A DNA stretch of 64,000 bases. It comes from Pyropia yezoensis. Its lineage: Eukaryota > Rhodophyta > Bangiophyceae > Bangiales > Bangiaceae. Positions within the stretch are counted from its first letter, which is position 1, and every line of letters starts with the position of its first letter. The translations under genes were made by a program, and so were the position numbers. This document shows positions 1 to 10,312 of the stretch, in pieces. The DNA lies in NCBI GenBank assembly GCA_009829735.1, contig CM020618.1:30108894-30172893 (forward strand), given 5' to 3'. Below the pieces are notes generated by a model. It had not been told where the DNA came from, searched no databases, and was given only the letters and a program-made list of their open reading frames with translations.

Positions 1-1349
1 TCCGGCGCCGCAGTCACCGGCTCAGCCGCGCGGCCCGCTGGCAGAAGGGCGTTCAACGCGGCCGCAGCCTGGGCCGCCAACGCACGGGAGGTCACCACAT
101 TGGCCTCCGCGCGCACTTTCGCTGCGGAGGCAGCCAAGAGACTCGCATCGGCAGCCGCCGACGCCTCGCGGATGGCCGACAAGGCCGCCAGGGCAAGGCC
201 ACCCAGCGTCGGGATACCAATGGTAACACCGCCACCAGCGCCACCGTCGCCACCATTGCCGCCCCCGTTCGCCCCACCATTCCCGCCGTCGCCGCCGTCG
301 CCGGCAGTGATGGAGCCCGCCACGGCGGTCGCCCTCGGGCCCACCACCGTCACACCGCCACCAGCGCCACCGCCACCGCCATCGCCACCCCCGTTTGCCC
401 CACCATTCCCGCCGTTGCCGCCGGTGCCGGCTGCGATGGGGCCCGCTACGTCGGTCGCCGTTGGGCTCACCGCCGTCACACCGCCACCGGCACCACCGCT
501 GCCACCCGTGCCACCGTTGAGGCCCGCCCCACCAATTCCGCCGTCGCCGCCGTCACCGGCCGTGATGCCCATGCCGGGCGCGGCAGTCTCAGTCGACACC
601 TGCTTCGGCACGAGAGTAATCGAGCGGGTCGGCAGCGGGGCGGACGAGCGTGTTGGCAGCGGGGTGGACGACAGGGTGGGCCCTAGGGAGAGAGCCCGTG
701 TGGGCGCTCGCGTGGGCCGCGGCTGCAGTACCCCAAAGTCAACCCCCGGAGCTACAAATATGACAGACGCCGGCCTGGGAATCGGCGTCGGGGGGGGTGA
801 GAAGGCCACAACAACGACAACAACGCTGCCATTGACCAACCTGGACACCATCTTTGGTGACGGAGTCGGCGTCGGCGGAGGGCACTGGACAAAGCAGGTC
901 TTCTCAACCAGCAGCTGGTCCTCAAAAGAGCTGCAATCTTTCTTGACCATGCACGGCGTCGGCAAAGGAGTCGGAGTCGGGCACAGCTTGGCGCAGGTGC
1001 GCATCTCCACCACCGTAGTCTTACATGCGCGGAGTGCGGTAGTTTCGAGCAAACATGACGAAGTACCCCCCACTTGGTAAACAGTTGCGGTCACGCCACA
1101 TGCCACCTCCTCGGTATCCTCAACAGAGCACGTTGAGTTGACTGCCTTAATGGAGCAGTCAAACTTGACGACGCAAGGAGTGGGCGTCGGCTTGACTGTA
1201 TCTGCGACCACGAGCACCGTGGTCGTCGTCGCCTTCCCCTGCTTGGCAGCCGTGTCCACCGTCGTCCCCATCGCGCCCGCGGTGGCTACCGCGGCAATGG
1301 CTAGAAGCAGCCCGGCCGCGACAGCCGCACCACGGCGGACGGACACCAT
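1..1349 (-). CDS. Secreted Cys/Pro/Gly-rich repeat protein, C-terminus beyond window
   Basis: An uninterrupted reading frame starts at the ATG at 1349 and stays open to base 1, about 449 codons, so the C-terminus is missing. Residues 1-27 look like a secretory signal (two Arg, then a Leu/Ala core, then ATAGAMG). Residues about 45-165 hold some twelve Cys between Thr-Pro-Thr-Pro spacers. Three tandem Gly-rich blocks of about 40 residues follow (about 263-388), each with GGNGG/GGDGG runs and ending in GGGVT. After them comes an Ala-rich, probably helical stretch. Signal peptide, spaced Cys and Gly-rich repeats suggest an extracellular matrix or cell-wall protein; that is inference, and I recognise no named family. 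Frame calls on the other strand here are shadows of the repeats. Confidence 0.65.
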   Translation of the reverse strand, partial: MVSVRRGAAVAAGLLLAIAAVATAGAMGTTVDTAAKQGKATTTTVLVVADTVKPTPTPCVVKFDCSIKAVNSTCSVEDTEEVACGVTATVYQVGGTSSCLLETTALRACKTTVVEMRTCAKLCPTPTPLPTPCMVKKDCSSFEDQLLVEKTCFVQCPPPTPTPSPKMVSRLVNGSVVVVVVAFSPPPTPIPRPASVIFVAPGVDFGVLQPRPTRAPTRALSLGPTLSSTPLPTRSSAPLPTRSITLVPKQVSTETAAPGMGITAGDGGDGGIGGAGLNGGTGGSGGAGGGVTAVSPTATDVAGPIAAGTGGNGGNGGANGGGDGGGGGAGGGVTVVGPRATAVAGSITAGDGGDGGNGGANGGGNGGDGGAGGGVTIGIPTLGGLALAALSAIREASAAADASLLAASAAKVRAEANVVTSRALAAQAAAALNALLPAGRAAEPVTAAP

Positions 1350-4262
1350 CGTGGTGCGCAGAAGGACGGGGGAAGGGCGGCCCAAGGACTCGCAAGGAAG
1401 TCGGACAGAGAGCTCGGTGCGCGGCTTCCGGGAGAGGGGGGCGGTGCTGGAGCCAACACACGAGGGGCACCCATAATGAGCCACCGACCAAGTCAATTTG
1501 TTTGCGGCCGTGACAGCCGAAAAACCGCATCACCCGTCCCTTTAGCCCCGCAGAAGCGTCAGAATTGAGTGGGTGCTCACCCCGACTGCGGGTGAAGGGG
1601 CGCCTCGGCGGCCCATCCTCCATCGGCGGCCTCTCAACCGAAGGGGCAGCAGCCCAGCGGCTGGCCCGCAGCCAAGCGGCTGGCCCGCCGCCAAGCGGCA
1701 AGCAGACGCTGGCCAGACGTGGCCGGCGGACGCATAACGAGACCGGCACCGACCCGTCGGGTCGAAGCAGGAACGAGTATTCGAGGGGCGGGTAGTTCGG
1801 GGCGGGCAAAGGCCGACGCTGAGCGAGGGATAGCAGGAGGGCCGACGCCCCTTGGGCGGCCAGGTCGGGCGGACGAGAACAGCGGAGCGGGGCGGCGGTG
1901 AGGCGGCGGTGTAGCGGCTGTGAGGCGACCTTCACAACGGCGTTGGGGTGACAACGTCATCTCTCACGCCTCCCCTCCCAACTCCACTTCGTTAAGCTAC
2001 CTGAGGCCAGAGCGCGTCCAGGAAGGGGGCGCCCCGGATCATCGGCTGGTGATTGCCCAACACAGAAAACCCAACCCACTCAGACGTGAGACTTTTTCAC
2101 TCAGACATGAGACTTCTTTATTCAGGCCCTACACAGACATCACGGGGGGGGAGGGGCGCTAGATCACCACCGGCGTCTGGGGCCACTGCGGGCGCCTGGC
2201 CCAGATCCCTGGTGACCCCTGCGGGCGCCTGGCCCAGATCCGCTGCATGGAGGTAGGTAGGAAGGGGGGGGGGGGGGGGGTGTGAACACTATCGGTCAGC
2301 TGCGTGGCCCTGTTCGCGGGGATCGATTCCGCCGTTCCCCGTGCCTGCCCAAAGTGAAGCGCCGTCGTGCGAGCGCGTCCAACGTAAAGGCAGAGTTTAC
2401 AAACGTAATAACAAGACACCGAAAGGGGAGCGAGACGGCCGCCTGCGGCGTGTCGCCGGCTCGCTAAAGAACCCCCCCTCTCCACTCGGCCCACGGACCC
2501 AGTCGCGCGCACGGCTGTGCGGTCGTGCGCCAGGGCCTCGTGTGGCCCCCAGTCACGAGGCCGCCCACAAGTCGACACGGGGCGCCCAGCTGACGGGGCG
2601 TCCTTCCCGCTCGAGCAGCCGGAATGGTGGCCGACGAGGCACCACAAACCCCCCGTGGCCGACCATGTCGCACTCAATATCTCACATCTTCTCACCCCGC
2701 ACGGATGCCAGCCATATCTGGCCATCGTCGAAACGTCCACAATTGTGACACCCACCTGTGATCTGTGCAGATTCTCACAGGGGGGGGTGCGGTAGCGAGG
2801 GTTTGTGGGAATTGCGGGGTAGATAGCGGGGGGGGGGGATTGGGGGGGTAGGTGGGGGGGGGGTGGGGGGTGAGGGGGGGGAAGAAGCGGTCACCCCGAC
2901 GGTCGCAAAGCTACCGCCACGGCCACCGTGCGGTCGGGGCGGCCGCCGAGGTGGTGCATCGCCACCGTGGCAACGTGTGGTCGCGACGCACTGTCTCACT
3001 AAACATCTCAGGGTGCATCTACACCCGGGGGGTTTCGGGCCGACTTCGTCGTGTCGCAGTGGGCTTCCAGCTTCACCCACCGGGACCGGTGCGCGGGGAT
3101 TGCGTTGTCACGGGGAGGGGGGGGGCGGGGAGAGCAGGGTGGGTGGGTGCCTGCACCCCACACCGCGGTCTACTGTATGTATGTATGTACAGTACAGTAC
3201 ATACCATGGTTGGCACCAATAAAAACAATTCATTAAACTAATACAATCAATCAGGTGGCGCTTTCCCGTTTTTATCTGTTTTTTTTCTAAATGATGGCCG
3301 AGCCCTCCTCCCACACCCCCTCCCCTTCTCTCCTCTGCCCCTTGTCCTACTAGCCATCCCATTACTGACCCCCGCCACGACACAGGGGGAGGGAGGGATC
3401 CCGCCGGTCGCCGCCGGCTGGCACGTTCATTTGCCCTCGCGCCCATCCCACCATCCTGGCCGGCGCCCTCTGTCATGGCTGGCGCCCTGCCCTCATCTCT
3501 TTTTCTTTTTGCTTGCCTCCGCCCGCGGATTGCATGCTGTTTGCCCTATTCATTGGTGGCGCGGGCAGTTCCTTGCGCCATGGGGCCATCCGAGCCGCTG
3601 GTGGCGACCCAAGGGCCTACCGAGCGCCTTGCGCAACTGGGCCCACATTGAAATATATCAACTGGCACACCTGCGCTGAGGCAAGGAGGAACGCAGACAT
3701 CCTCGCCGCCGCCCTGGCCGCCGACCCTCCGTTTTTGATGCTGTCACGCGCCAAGCACGGTGGAGGGCCGGTGCGGCGCTGAAGAACACTAGCGCCGTGA
3801 CTGCTACGGCCACTGGCTCTGTCGCCTTTGCCGCCACGCCGAGGGTCGCAGCCGACCCATCGCCGCCTTCAGCACGGTCCTGAGCGGCAAGAACGCCAGC
3901 AACGACGGTGCGAGGAGCAGGGAGCAGGTGTAGAGCGCAGTGTCTGGGCGTCGAAGTGAGGGGCGCGCTCCACCTCGTCGCGGCAGCGAGGTCAGGCCAA
4001 GTCCATCAAAATACAAAGATTGATTTATTTGATATTTAATAGAGTAATCAATAGATTAATTAATACGGGATGTAAAATCCGGTTTTTTCCATCCAAACAG
4101 TCATATATTTTATAAAACGTACTGTTTTATTGCGTGCCAACCCTAAGGGGGGGGTTGCCTCAGACCGCCTTTCCACTGGTTGGTTTTGTCGCCTTGTCAA
4201 CCTGATGGCATTGCCCAGAGGCCAAGGTCAGTCAGTGGGGGTGACCACGTGCCAACCACAGG
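1350..4262. other. Intergenic, GC-rich low complexity plus two AT-rich islands
   Basis: I see no convincing gene. The stretch holds long G homopolymers (2266-2280, 2826-2880), a palindromic TGTATGTAC/GTAC cluster at 3175-3205 followed by AATAAA at 3218, and an AT-rich island at 4005-4135 just beyond the 3' end of the minus-strand gene at 4263. Open frames here are short, in conflicting frames, and resemble no family. Confidence 0.5.
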
Positions 4263-5543
4263 TCACACCTCATCCCCGCTGGCCTCATCAGGGCCAAGGT
4301 CCATCCCCCAGCCGGTCAGCCAAGCCCGCGCCAGATTGCGCGCGGATTCGTGGTCCACCACCTCACTGCCAAGGTCTTGGAGGCGCTTCATTAAGTCTGC
4401 GCCCGTCGGGGCTTTCACGTCGTGGGACGTAAACATGTTCGAAGAAACGCTGAGAAGGAAGAAGAGCGGCCCGTACCGGAGGCCGCGGCTCGTGTCTTCG
4501 TTTGGAGCGTACTCCCCGTATCGGGCCACCCCTTCCGCCACGTGCCCCCAGTCGGCAGCCAAGCCAACCTCTTGCAGGATCGTGTTGACCACCCGTCCCT
4601 GGTCGCCAACCATGGTGCGGCCCACGTGAAGGTCTGCTAACGCTCCCGCCAGCGGCTTAAGGCAGGTGTGGATGACGAGGTCTCCCATCATCACCACCTC
4701 TGCCGCCAGCACCAGACCTGTTATCACCTCGTCGGCAGAGGTGAGGTGCACCAGCTCAGGCTTGGCAACCAGGTGTGCGGCGCAGTGGATGAGAAAGAAC
4801 CAACGGGCCGCCTCGGTGCGGTGCCACTCGTCGGCGCAGTGCGCAACGACGACGCTGAAGGGCCAGCCACCCCAACCCTCAACGTCAGCGGCGCTGCGAC
4901 CGTTGCCATCGTGCGCGACGGCAATGCTATTGGGGGGGGCACGCACCCACAGCGGTCGGCCTTGGTAGGTGGCCCCTCGGTCTACCCACCCGTCCGCCTC
5001 GAGTGGCAGACTGGCTGCAGCGTCCCGCCACAGGCACGACCACTGGGTGCCCGCGTGACAGACAATGTATGCGAGGTGCCGCCCGCCAGTACCGACGGCT
5101 CTGCGGCGGCCGACCCGCGGCTGCTCGGCGGACGGTAAGTCCATCACGCCGCCGCCCGGCGGCTGGGTGGCCGGCGCCCAAGCCAGGCGGAGGTAGCACA
5201 GGCCGCCGCGGGGAAAAACCAGCGACGGGCGCTTCTTCATCCGGCGGCGGGCGGCGAGGAGGCCCGGCCGCATCTCGAGCCACGCCTGAACCGCCGGGAG
5301 GAGGCCAATGAGGGCGGTGGAGAGAGCGTCGAGCGAGGCAGCGCCAGCGTAGGCGGCGGCGAGAGCGACCGCAGCAATCGCCACGCACGCCCCCACCAGG
5401 GTGGTTGTGGCGGCCACTTCGGCCAGCGGCGGCAGCCGCTGGCGGCCGCGGGAGCACCCGACCACGACGGTGAGCGCCAGAGACGCGACAATTGCGGCCG
5501 TGATGAGGACCAGCTCCCCAGCGGGCGCCCGCTCCCCAGCCAT
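4263..5543 (-). CDS. Hypothetical membrane-anchored protein
   Basis: A 426-residue protein. I chose the ATG at 5543 (MAGERAPAGE) because the 68 in-frame residues upstream, from an ATG at 5747, are almost all Pro/Arg/His from C-rich DNA and look like leader sequence. Residues about 9-29 form a hydrophobic helix and about 50-90 a second hydrophobic region that could be one or two membrane passes. The rest is a soluble domain rich in Trp, His and Ala, including a WSCLWRDAA stretch and a 'WFFLIHCAAHLV' segment. I recognise no family or catalytic motif. The regular amino-acid composition over more than 300 residues supports a real gene. It sits alone between long intergenic spacers, and its 3' flank is AT-rich. 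Confidence 0.6.
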   Translation of the reverse strand: MAGERAPAGELVLITAAIVASLALTVVVGCSRGRQRLPPLAEVAATTTLVGACVAIAAVALAAAYAGAASLDALSTALIGLLPAVQAWLEMRPGLLAARRRMKKRPSLVFPRGGLCYLRLAWAPATQPPGGGVMDLPSAEQPRVGRRRAVGTGGRHLAYIVCHAGTQWSCLWRDAAASLPLEADGWVDRGATYQGRPLWVRAPPNSIAVAHDGNGRSAADVEGWGGWPFSVVVAHCADEWHRTEAARWFFLIHCAAHLVAKPELVHLTSADEVITGLVLAAEVVMMGDLVIHTCLKPLAGALADLHVGRTMVGDQGRVVNTILQEVGLAADWGHVAEGVARYGEYAPNEDTSRGLRYGPLFFLLSVSSNMFTSHDVKAPTGADLMKRLQDLGSEVVDHESARNLARAWLTGWGMDLGPDEASGDEV

Positions 5544-6388
5544 TGCCGAGGGAGGCGGCGGGCGGCGCCGCTTGGGATGGCGGGGGGGTCGAAGGGGGGA
5601 GGGGGAAGGGGGCGGGGTGGGGCGGGGAGGCGGTTTGTGCGCTGAGGGACTCCCGGGGGGGGGGGGGTGCGAGGGGACCTGGGAGGACGGGGAGGGGGCG
5701 TGGTGCGGGTCGACAGGCGTGACTGGGCGCCTGGGGGAATGCGACATTGGGGGACTGATACAGCTTGGGGGTGTGGAAGAGCTCGAGCGCCCGCTGGTGC
5801 TCAGTCGTGGGGGGGGCAGCTATTCCGCCAAGGCGCCGGCCGCCTGGTCAATCCCCACTGCCGGTGGCGTTACAGTCCGTACTGGTACGACCTTGTCATT
5901 GGCACTTCAACGACAGTCCTGCGACCGTCCTCTTCAATATGACAGGGGTCGGGGGGTCCGTCCGACAGGAGCGCACATCGCCGCATATATAAATACAACA
6001 GTATGCATGTATGTACATACGGTACATATGTATCAGGGGTTGTCAAGCATACTTTTTTCAAGCGTAGTTGCGTGTAGTTTTCAAGCGTACGTATATATGT
6101 AGGCGGTTGCTTTAACTTTCATCGATCTGAGAGAACTAAAGTTTAGTAACGCCCTCCAAGAGCGCCTTCGGCGCTGTGCACAGCCCTTTAGAGCCAGCCA
6201 TATGGTTCATGGCTTGGCGTCCAGGCCTAGGCCCTGCTTCATTCGTACGCCGACGGGCCATCATACTGAAAGGCCGTAGCCCTGGAGTGCATCCCACAAT
6301 ACCAGCAAGCAGACAGCATAAAAAACTAGACACCTGGTCACACCCTCCTTTAACCTGCGCTTCCGGACGATTCCCCCAGGTAAGACGC
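5544..6388. other. Intergenic spacer with AT-rich palindromic cluster
   Basis: No gene seen. Positions 5983-6035 contain a TATATAAA-like run and a GTATGTACATAC palindrome; 6050-6130 is AT-rich. This lies in the 3' flank of the ASADH gene ending at 6389 and may include its polyadenylation region. Confidence 0.4.
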
Positions 6389-7759
6389 TTAGCCAATCAA
6401 GCCCTTGACGATACAGAGCTCCGCGTTCAGCACACTGCCGCCCGCGGCGCCTACAATCGTGTTGTGGCCCATGCACACCAGCCGGATGTCGGCAATGTTG
6501 CAACCCCGGACGCGGCCAACCGACACGGTAAAGCCCGCGCCGAGCATTCGGTCCAGCCGGGGCTGCGGCCGGTCCGCCGCGGCCGTATACACCACGTCCT
6601 TGGCCGGCGCTGATGGGAGGTTGAGGTCCTTGGACACGGACGGGTATGCCTCAATCGCGGCAATCACCTCGGCGGGCGTGGCGGGCTTCACCAGCTTAAG
6701 CGACACCACCTCAGTGTGGCCGTCCAGCACATTGACCCGGTTGCACATGGCCGACACGGTCAAGTCAGCATAGGCAAACGCGTCCTTGGCCTCGGACAGG
6801 CCGCCCAGGATCTTGAGTGCTTCCTCCTCCATTTTCTCCTCCTCCCCGCCAATGAGGGGCACCACATTGTCCAGAATGTCCATGCTCGGCAGCCCCGGGT
6901 AGCCCGACCCCGAGATGGCTTGCATCGTCGCCACCGTCAGGGACTTGATGCCAAAGGCGCGCTGGATGGGCGCCAGCGCAATCGTCAGCGCCGTCGTGGA
7001 GCAGTTTGCGTTAGTGACAATGCAGCCAGTGGACCAGCCACGGCCCGCCCGCTGCGCCGTGAGGATGTCTACATGATCCGCATTGACGGGGGGGATGAGG
7101 ATGGGCACATCCGCGTCCATGCGGTGGTTCTTGGCATTGGAAAAGACGGCCGCTCCCGCAGCAGCAAACGCGTCCTCCACCTCCCCCGCGATGGACGCGT
7201 CGAGGCCGGAAAAGATGACCGCACAGTCTGCCATGGCGCCCGCCGACGGCGAGCACTCGGATACCGTGAGGCCGGCGTACGCGGCGGGGATGGGCGTCGC
7301 CTGCTTCCAGTTGGCCGCTTCCGCATAGGGCTTGCCCGCCGACCGCGGGGAGGCGCCCAGGGCAACCACATCAAACCAGGGGTGGCCCTCAAGGAGGGTC
7401 AGGAATCGCTGCCCGACCGACCCGGTGCAGCCCAGCACACCAACCTTGACGCGGCTCCCAGGCGCAATGGCCATCATCACCGTCGCCGCCGCTACCGCCG
7501 CGTCCACAGTGGCGGGGCCCTCATGGCGCGCCGCGCTCCCAGCAGCCGCCACTGCCGACGATCCACCGGCAAACGCGGATGCCGCCGCCCCTACTGCCGC
7601 CGTGGAAGACACGGCGGCGGCGGCGCCCACGTGGGCCGCAGCCGCCGCCACCCGCCCAGCGGGCGCCGGCCGCGCCCCGCAGCGCGCCGCGCCGCTTGAG
7701 CGGGCGGTGGGGATGCCGGCAACGGCATGCACAAAGGCGCTGCTGCAGGGCGACGCCAT
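6389..7759 (-). CDS. asd: Aspartate-semialdehyde dehydrogenase, plastid-targeted
   Basis: Reduces L-aspartyl-4-phosphate to aspartate semialdehyde with NADPH, the branch-point step to Lys, Thr, Met and Ile. Length from the ATG at 7759 is 456 residues. Residues 1 to about 95 are Ala/Ser/Arg-rich and begin MASPCSSAFVHA, a plastid transit peptide with the red-lineage Phe near the N-terminus. The mature enzyme starts around residue 103 with the nucleotide-binding GCTGSVGQ (110-117). The catalytic Cys is in NANCSTTA (Cys253), and Arg341 and His348 lie in RVNVLDGHTE, matching the fungal/archaeal-type ASADH (HOM2-like) rather than the short E. coli type. Upstream in-frame codons to 8083 contain no better start (the first is TTG) and are Pro-rich. 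It is a single exon and ends GLIG-stop. I am confident of the family; the plastid location is inferred. Confidence 0.93.
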   Translation of the reverse strand: MASPCSSAFVHAVAGIPTARSSGAARCGARPAPAGRVAAAAAHVGAAAAVSSTAAVGAAASAFAGGSSAVAAAGSAARHEGPATVDAAVAAATVMMAIAPGSRVKVGVLGCTGSVGQRFLTLLEGHPWFDVVALGASPRSAGKPYAEAANWKQATPIPAAYAGLTVSECSPSAGAMADCAVIFSGLDASIAGEVEDAFAAAGAAVFSNAKNHRMDADVPILIPPVNADHVDILTAQRAGRGWSTGCIVTNANCSTTALTIALAPIQRAFGIKSLTVATMQAISGSGYPGLPSMDILDNVVPLIGGEEEKMEEEALKILGGLSEAKDAFAYADLTVSAMCNRVNVLDGHTEVVSLKLVKPATPAEVIAAIEAYPSVSKDLNLPSAPAKDVVYTAAADRPQPRLDRMLGAGFTVSVGRVRGCNIADIRLVCMGHNTIVGAAGGSVLNAELCIVKGLIG

Positions 7760-8409
7760 GGCGATGGGCTCCAAGGGGGGGGGGGGGGCAGGCAGCAGGG
7801 GAGAGAGGGACGTCAACGGGTGGGGCCACGGGGGGAAAGTAGCGTCAGGTTGGCGAGTCGCAGATGGCGCAGGGGGTTGCGGGGGACACGAGCACTCCGA
7901 ACCCAGACTCTCTGCCCCGGAACCCAGACGAGCATGGGGGATTGACCGCGTGGGCACGCGGGGGATCGCCGCGGCTATCTCCTCGGAGCAATGGAAGAAA
8001 TCTGAAGGGATCCCGCCAGGAAGCGCCAGTGCGGCCACGTTGGCAGACGCTGCATCGGCCGCCGAGCTCGCCGGATACATCAAAAAGTAGCACTACATGT
8101 CGTGCGCATGGGTCTCACGCGAGAATTGGGACACGTGTCTTTGGTAAGTACAGTACGTGTGAGCTTAGGCTTGAGCTTGAGATCCGACGGATCTGCGGCC
8201 CATCGCCGAGCCGCTTCCACCCCACGGCCACAGTCACGACAACGGCCAGCCCGCTCGCCCCCTCACCGCCGCGAGCCAGCCGCCACTGTCTTGCTGCGCG
8301 AGCCATTCAAGGAGGGGCCTGCGTGTCCTACTACCTTTCCACTTTGTCGGCCTGCATTCCTTCTGTTCGGTCGTTCATCACCCTCCCCCCTGCCATCCGC
8401 TTGTTCCCC

Positions 8410-9445
8410 ATGGCAGCGTTTGTGCCCCTTTCGCCTGGCGCGTTCTGCGCGCGCCGGGCGGCGGGCGGCGAGCGGGCAGCAACGTCCTCCCCCCCCCCCC
8501 ATCGGTTCCGACGGGAGGCAGCATGGGGGCCGGCGGTGGCCACGTCGACGACCACGGCGATGGCGACCCCCCCCCCCCCCCGCCCCCCGACACCCCCCCC
8601 CCCGTCGCGCCCGACCCCCCCCCTCGCCCGTCGGTGCCGGCTGGGTGCGGCGGGAGCCCCTCCTGTCGGGCCGCGCCGTCGTGTCGGACGCTGTCGCGTG
8701 GTCGGTGCCCGAGATGGCGGCGGTGCCGGCCAATGCGTACGAGGCGGCGGTGTGGGCGGCGGGCCAGTCCATGGCGTATGCCAAGGAAAAGACCCCCTTC
8801 CTGGCGCTCCGCTCAAAGGTGCTCGCGTCTCCGCGGCGGCCCAACCCGTTTGTCGACCGCCTCACTGCGTCGGCCGACGTGGCGGTGCTGACCCGGCTGA
8901 CGGCAGGCGTGGCGGGCGCGGCCACCCCCGCGGCGGGGGCGGTGGGGGTGGCCGTCAGCGCCGCCGCGGACATTACGCGCGCGCGCGTCGCGGCAGACGC
9001 GGGGTTGTTGGCGTCGGGTGACGGCAGCGGCGGCGGCGGGGTGGTGCTCGCGGCAGACCTTGTCGCCGGCGGCTACGCGGTGTGGGCGGCGCGGCTGGCC
9101 GGCGCCGACGCGGTGGTTGTCCCCGCCGCGGTCTTTGGTGGTGACGACCTGCGGTACCTCATCAAGGCGGTCGCCGTCGGCGGCGCCGTGGCGGTCGTTG
9201 AGGTGCATGACGCGCCGCAGGCGGCGGTCGTGCGGGCGCTGGCAGAGGCCGGCGTGCCGGTGGGGGGGGTGCTGTTGTGTGCGCGCAACTTGGACACCCT
9301 CGAGGGGGGGACGGGGGGGATGGCGGACCTCTACGACGCCCTGGGGGGGGACGCCTACCGCGCGGCGGGGGGGGTTGTCCTCGCCGACCCGGCGGGGGAG
9401 GACTGGGCGGTGGTCGCCCCGCTCCTTGACGCGGTCATTTTGTAA
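8410..9445 (+). CDS. IGPS-like TIM-barrel protein, plastid-targeted, with frame break
   Basis: Two frames must be joined. The ATG at 8410 begins MAAFVPLSPGAFCARR, a red-algal-style plastid transit peptide. From about 8640 to the stop at 9445 a second frame encodes a TIM-barrel resembling indole-3-glycerol-phosphate synthase, with the barrel segments VLAADLVAGGYAVWAARLAG, GADAVVV and VVEVHDAP and an ARNLDT stretch. The shift falls inside C homopolymers at 8489-8500 or 8569-8600, so a sequencing or assembly indel is likely. Several residues needed for IGPS catalysis appear changed: the Lys of the usual RKDF is missing (AADL), the Asn of NNRDL is Ala, and the N-terminal E-x-K-x-ASPSKG motif is not recognisable. 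The Glu of VEVHD is kept. It may be a non-catalytic paralogue rather than the tryptophan-pathway enzyme. Confidence 0.6.
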
Positions 9446-10312
9446 GCAGCCGTGGCGATTGTGGGGAGAAGAGGAGGGTCGGGGAGGATGGTGGGGTGGG
9501 GGTGTTGGGAAGGAGGATTGCCCGTCGCCCGCACGTCGCTCCCTCTTTCCACCCCCACCCACCCCCGTCCCAGAGCAGACCCATCGAGTCCGTTGTTCCG
9601 CGTGTTCGTGTCCTTGCTAGTCCCCCCTGCCTCCGTTGGAGGTGGTCCGCTGGTGCCGGAGGAGTGCGTGGCGCACGGGCGGGCTCCCCGCAGGCGGCGG
9701 CCGGCCGTCCCAGCAGTCGCAGCGAGCAAACCGCCGCCCTCGCTGCACGGCACACCCGACCTGGTCGCGCACCCGACCTGGTCGCGCGTCCGCACGGAGC
9801 CACCCGCGTCGCAGGTCGCTGCCACGTCAGGGACGACGCCCCGTGGAGGGGAACCGCCCCGCGGGGAACCGAGCGCTAGTGCCGGTCGCCCCCCCCCCCG
9901 CCCCTTGCATCCCTCTTCCAACGGCGGTCGACGGGGGTGTGCAGCACACGCACACCCGAGAGCGACACCCACGGGCAGGGAAGGGGGAGGGGATCCCGGG
10001 AGGGGAGGTGACAACCAGCCATCGCCCTCCGGATGTGCAGGAGCGCCGCCGCTGCAGCGCGCATGCGTCGCGCACCCCCACCCACCCCGGGGGTCGGCAG
10101 GCAACCACTCGTCGTCGGCCGCCGCGGCAACGCGGCGAGCCTGGCGGTCAATGCGCACCACGTGAAGCGCGGCGGGGGGTGCCGCTCGACGGCGGGCGGG
10201 CAGACGTGGCTCGTGGCCGCCCACGCACGCCGCTGGCGTGGGGAGGAAGCGGGGGAGTTTTCAACCCTCACTACTAACACTACGCCTACCCCGCTCTCCC
10301 CACCCCGCTTCC
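9446..10312. other. Intergenic, GC-rich
   Basis: Between the convergent IGPS-like gene and the hydrolase-GS gene I see only low-complexity GC-rich DNA. Both neighbours end towards this spacer, so it should hold two 3' ends. Confidence 0.4.

Noticed and set aside
100..1080. Plus-strand Pro-rich frame of 326 codons
   Set aside because: It is the complement of the Gly-rich repeat of the minus-strand secreted protein, which has a signal peptide and spaced Cys.
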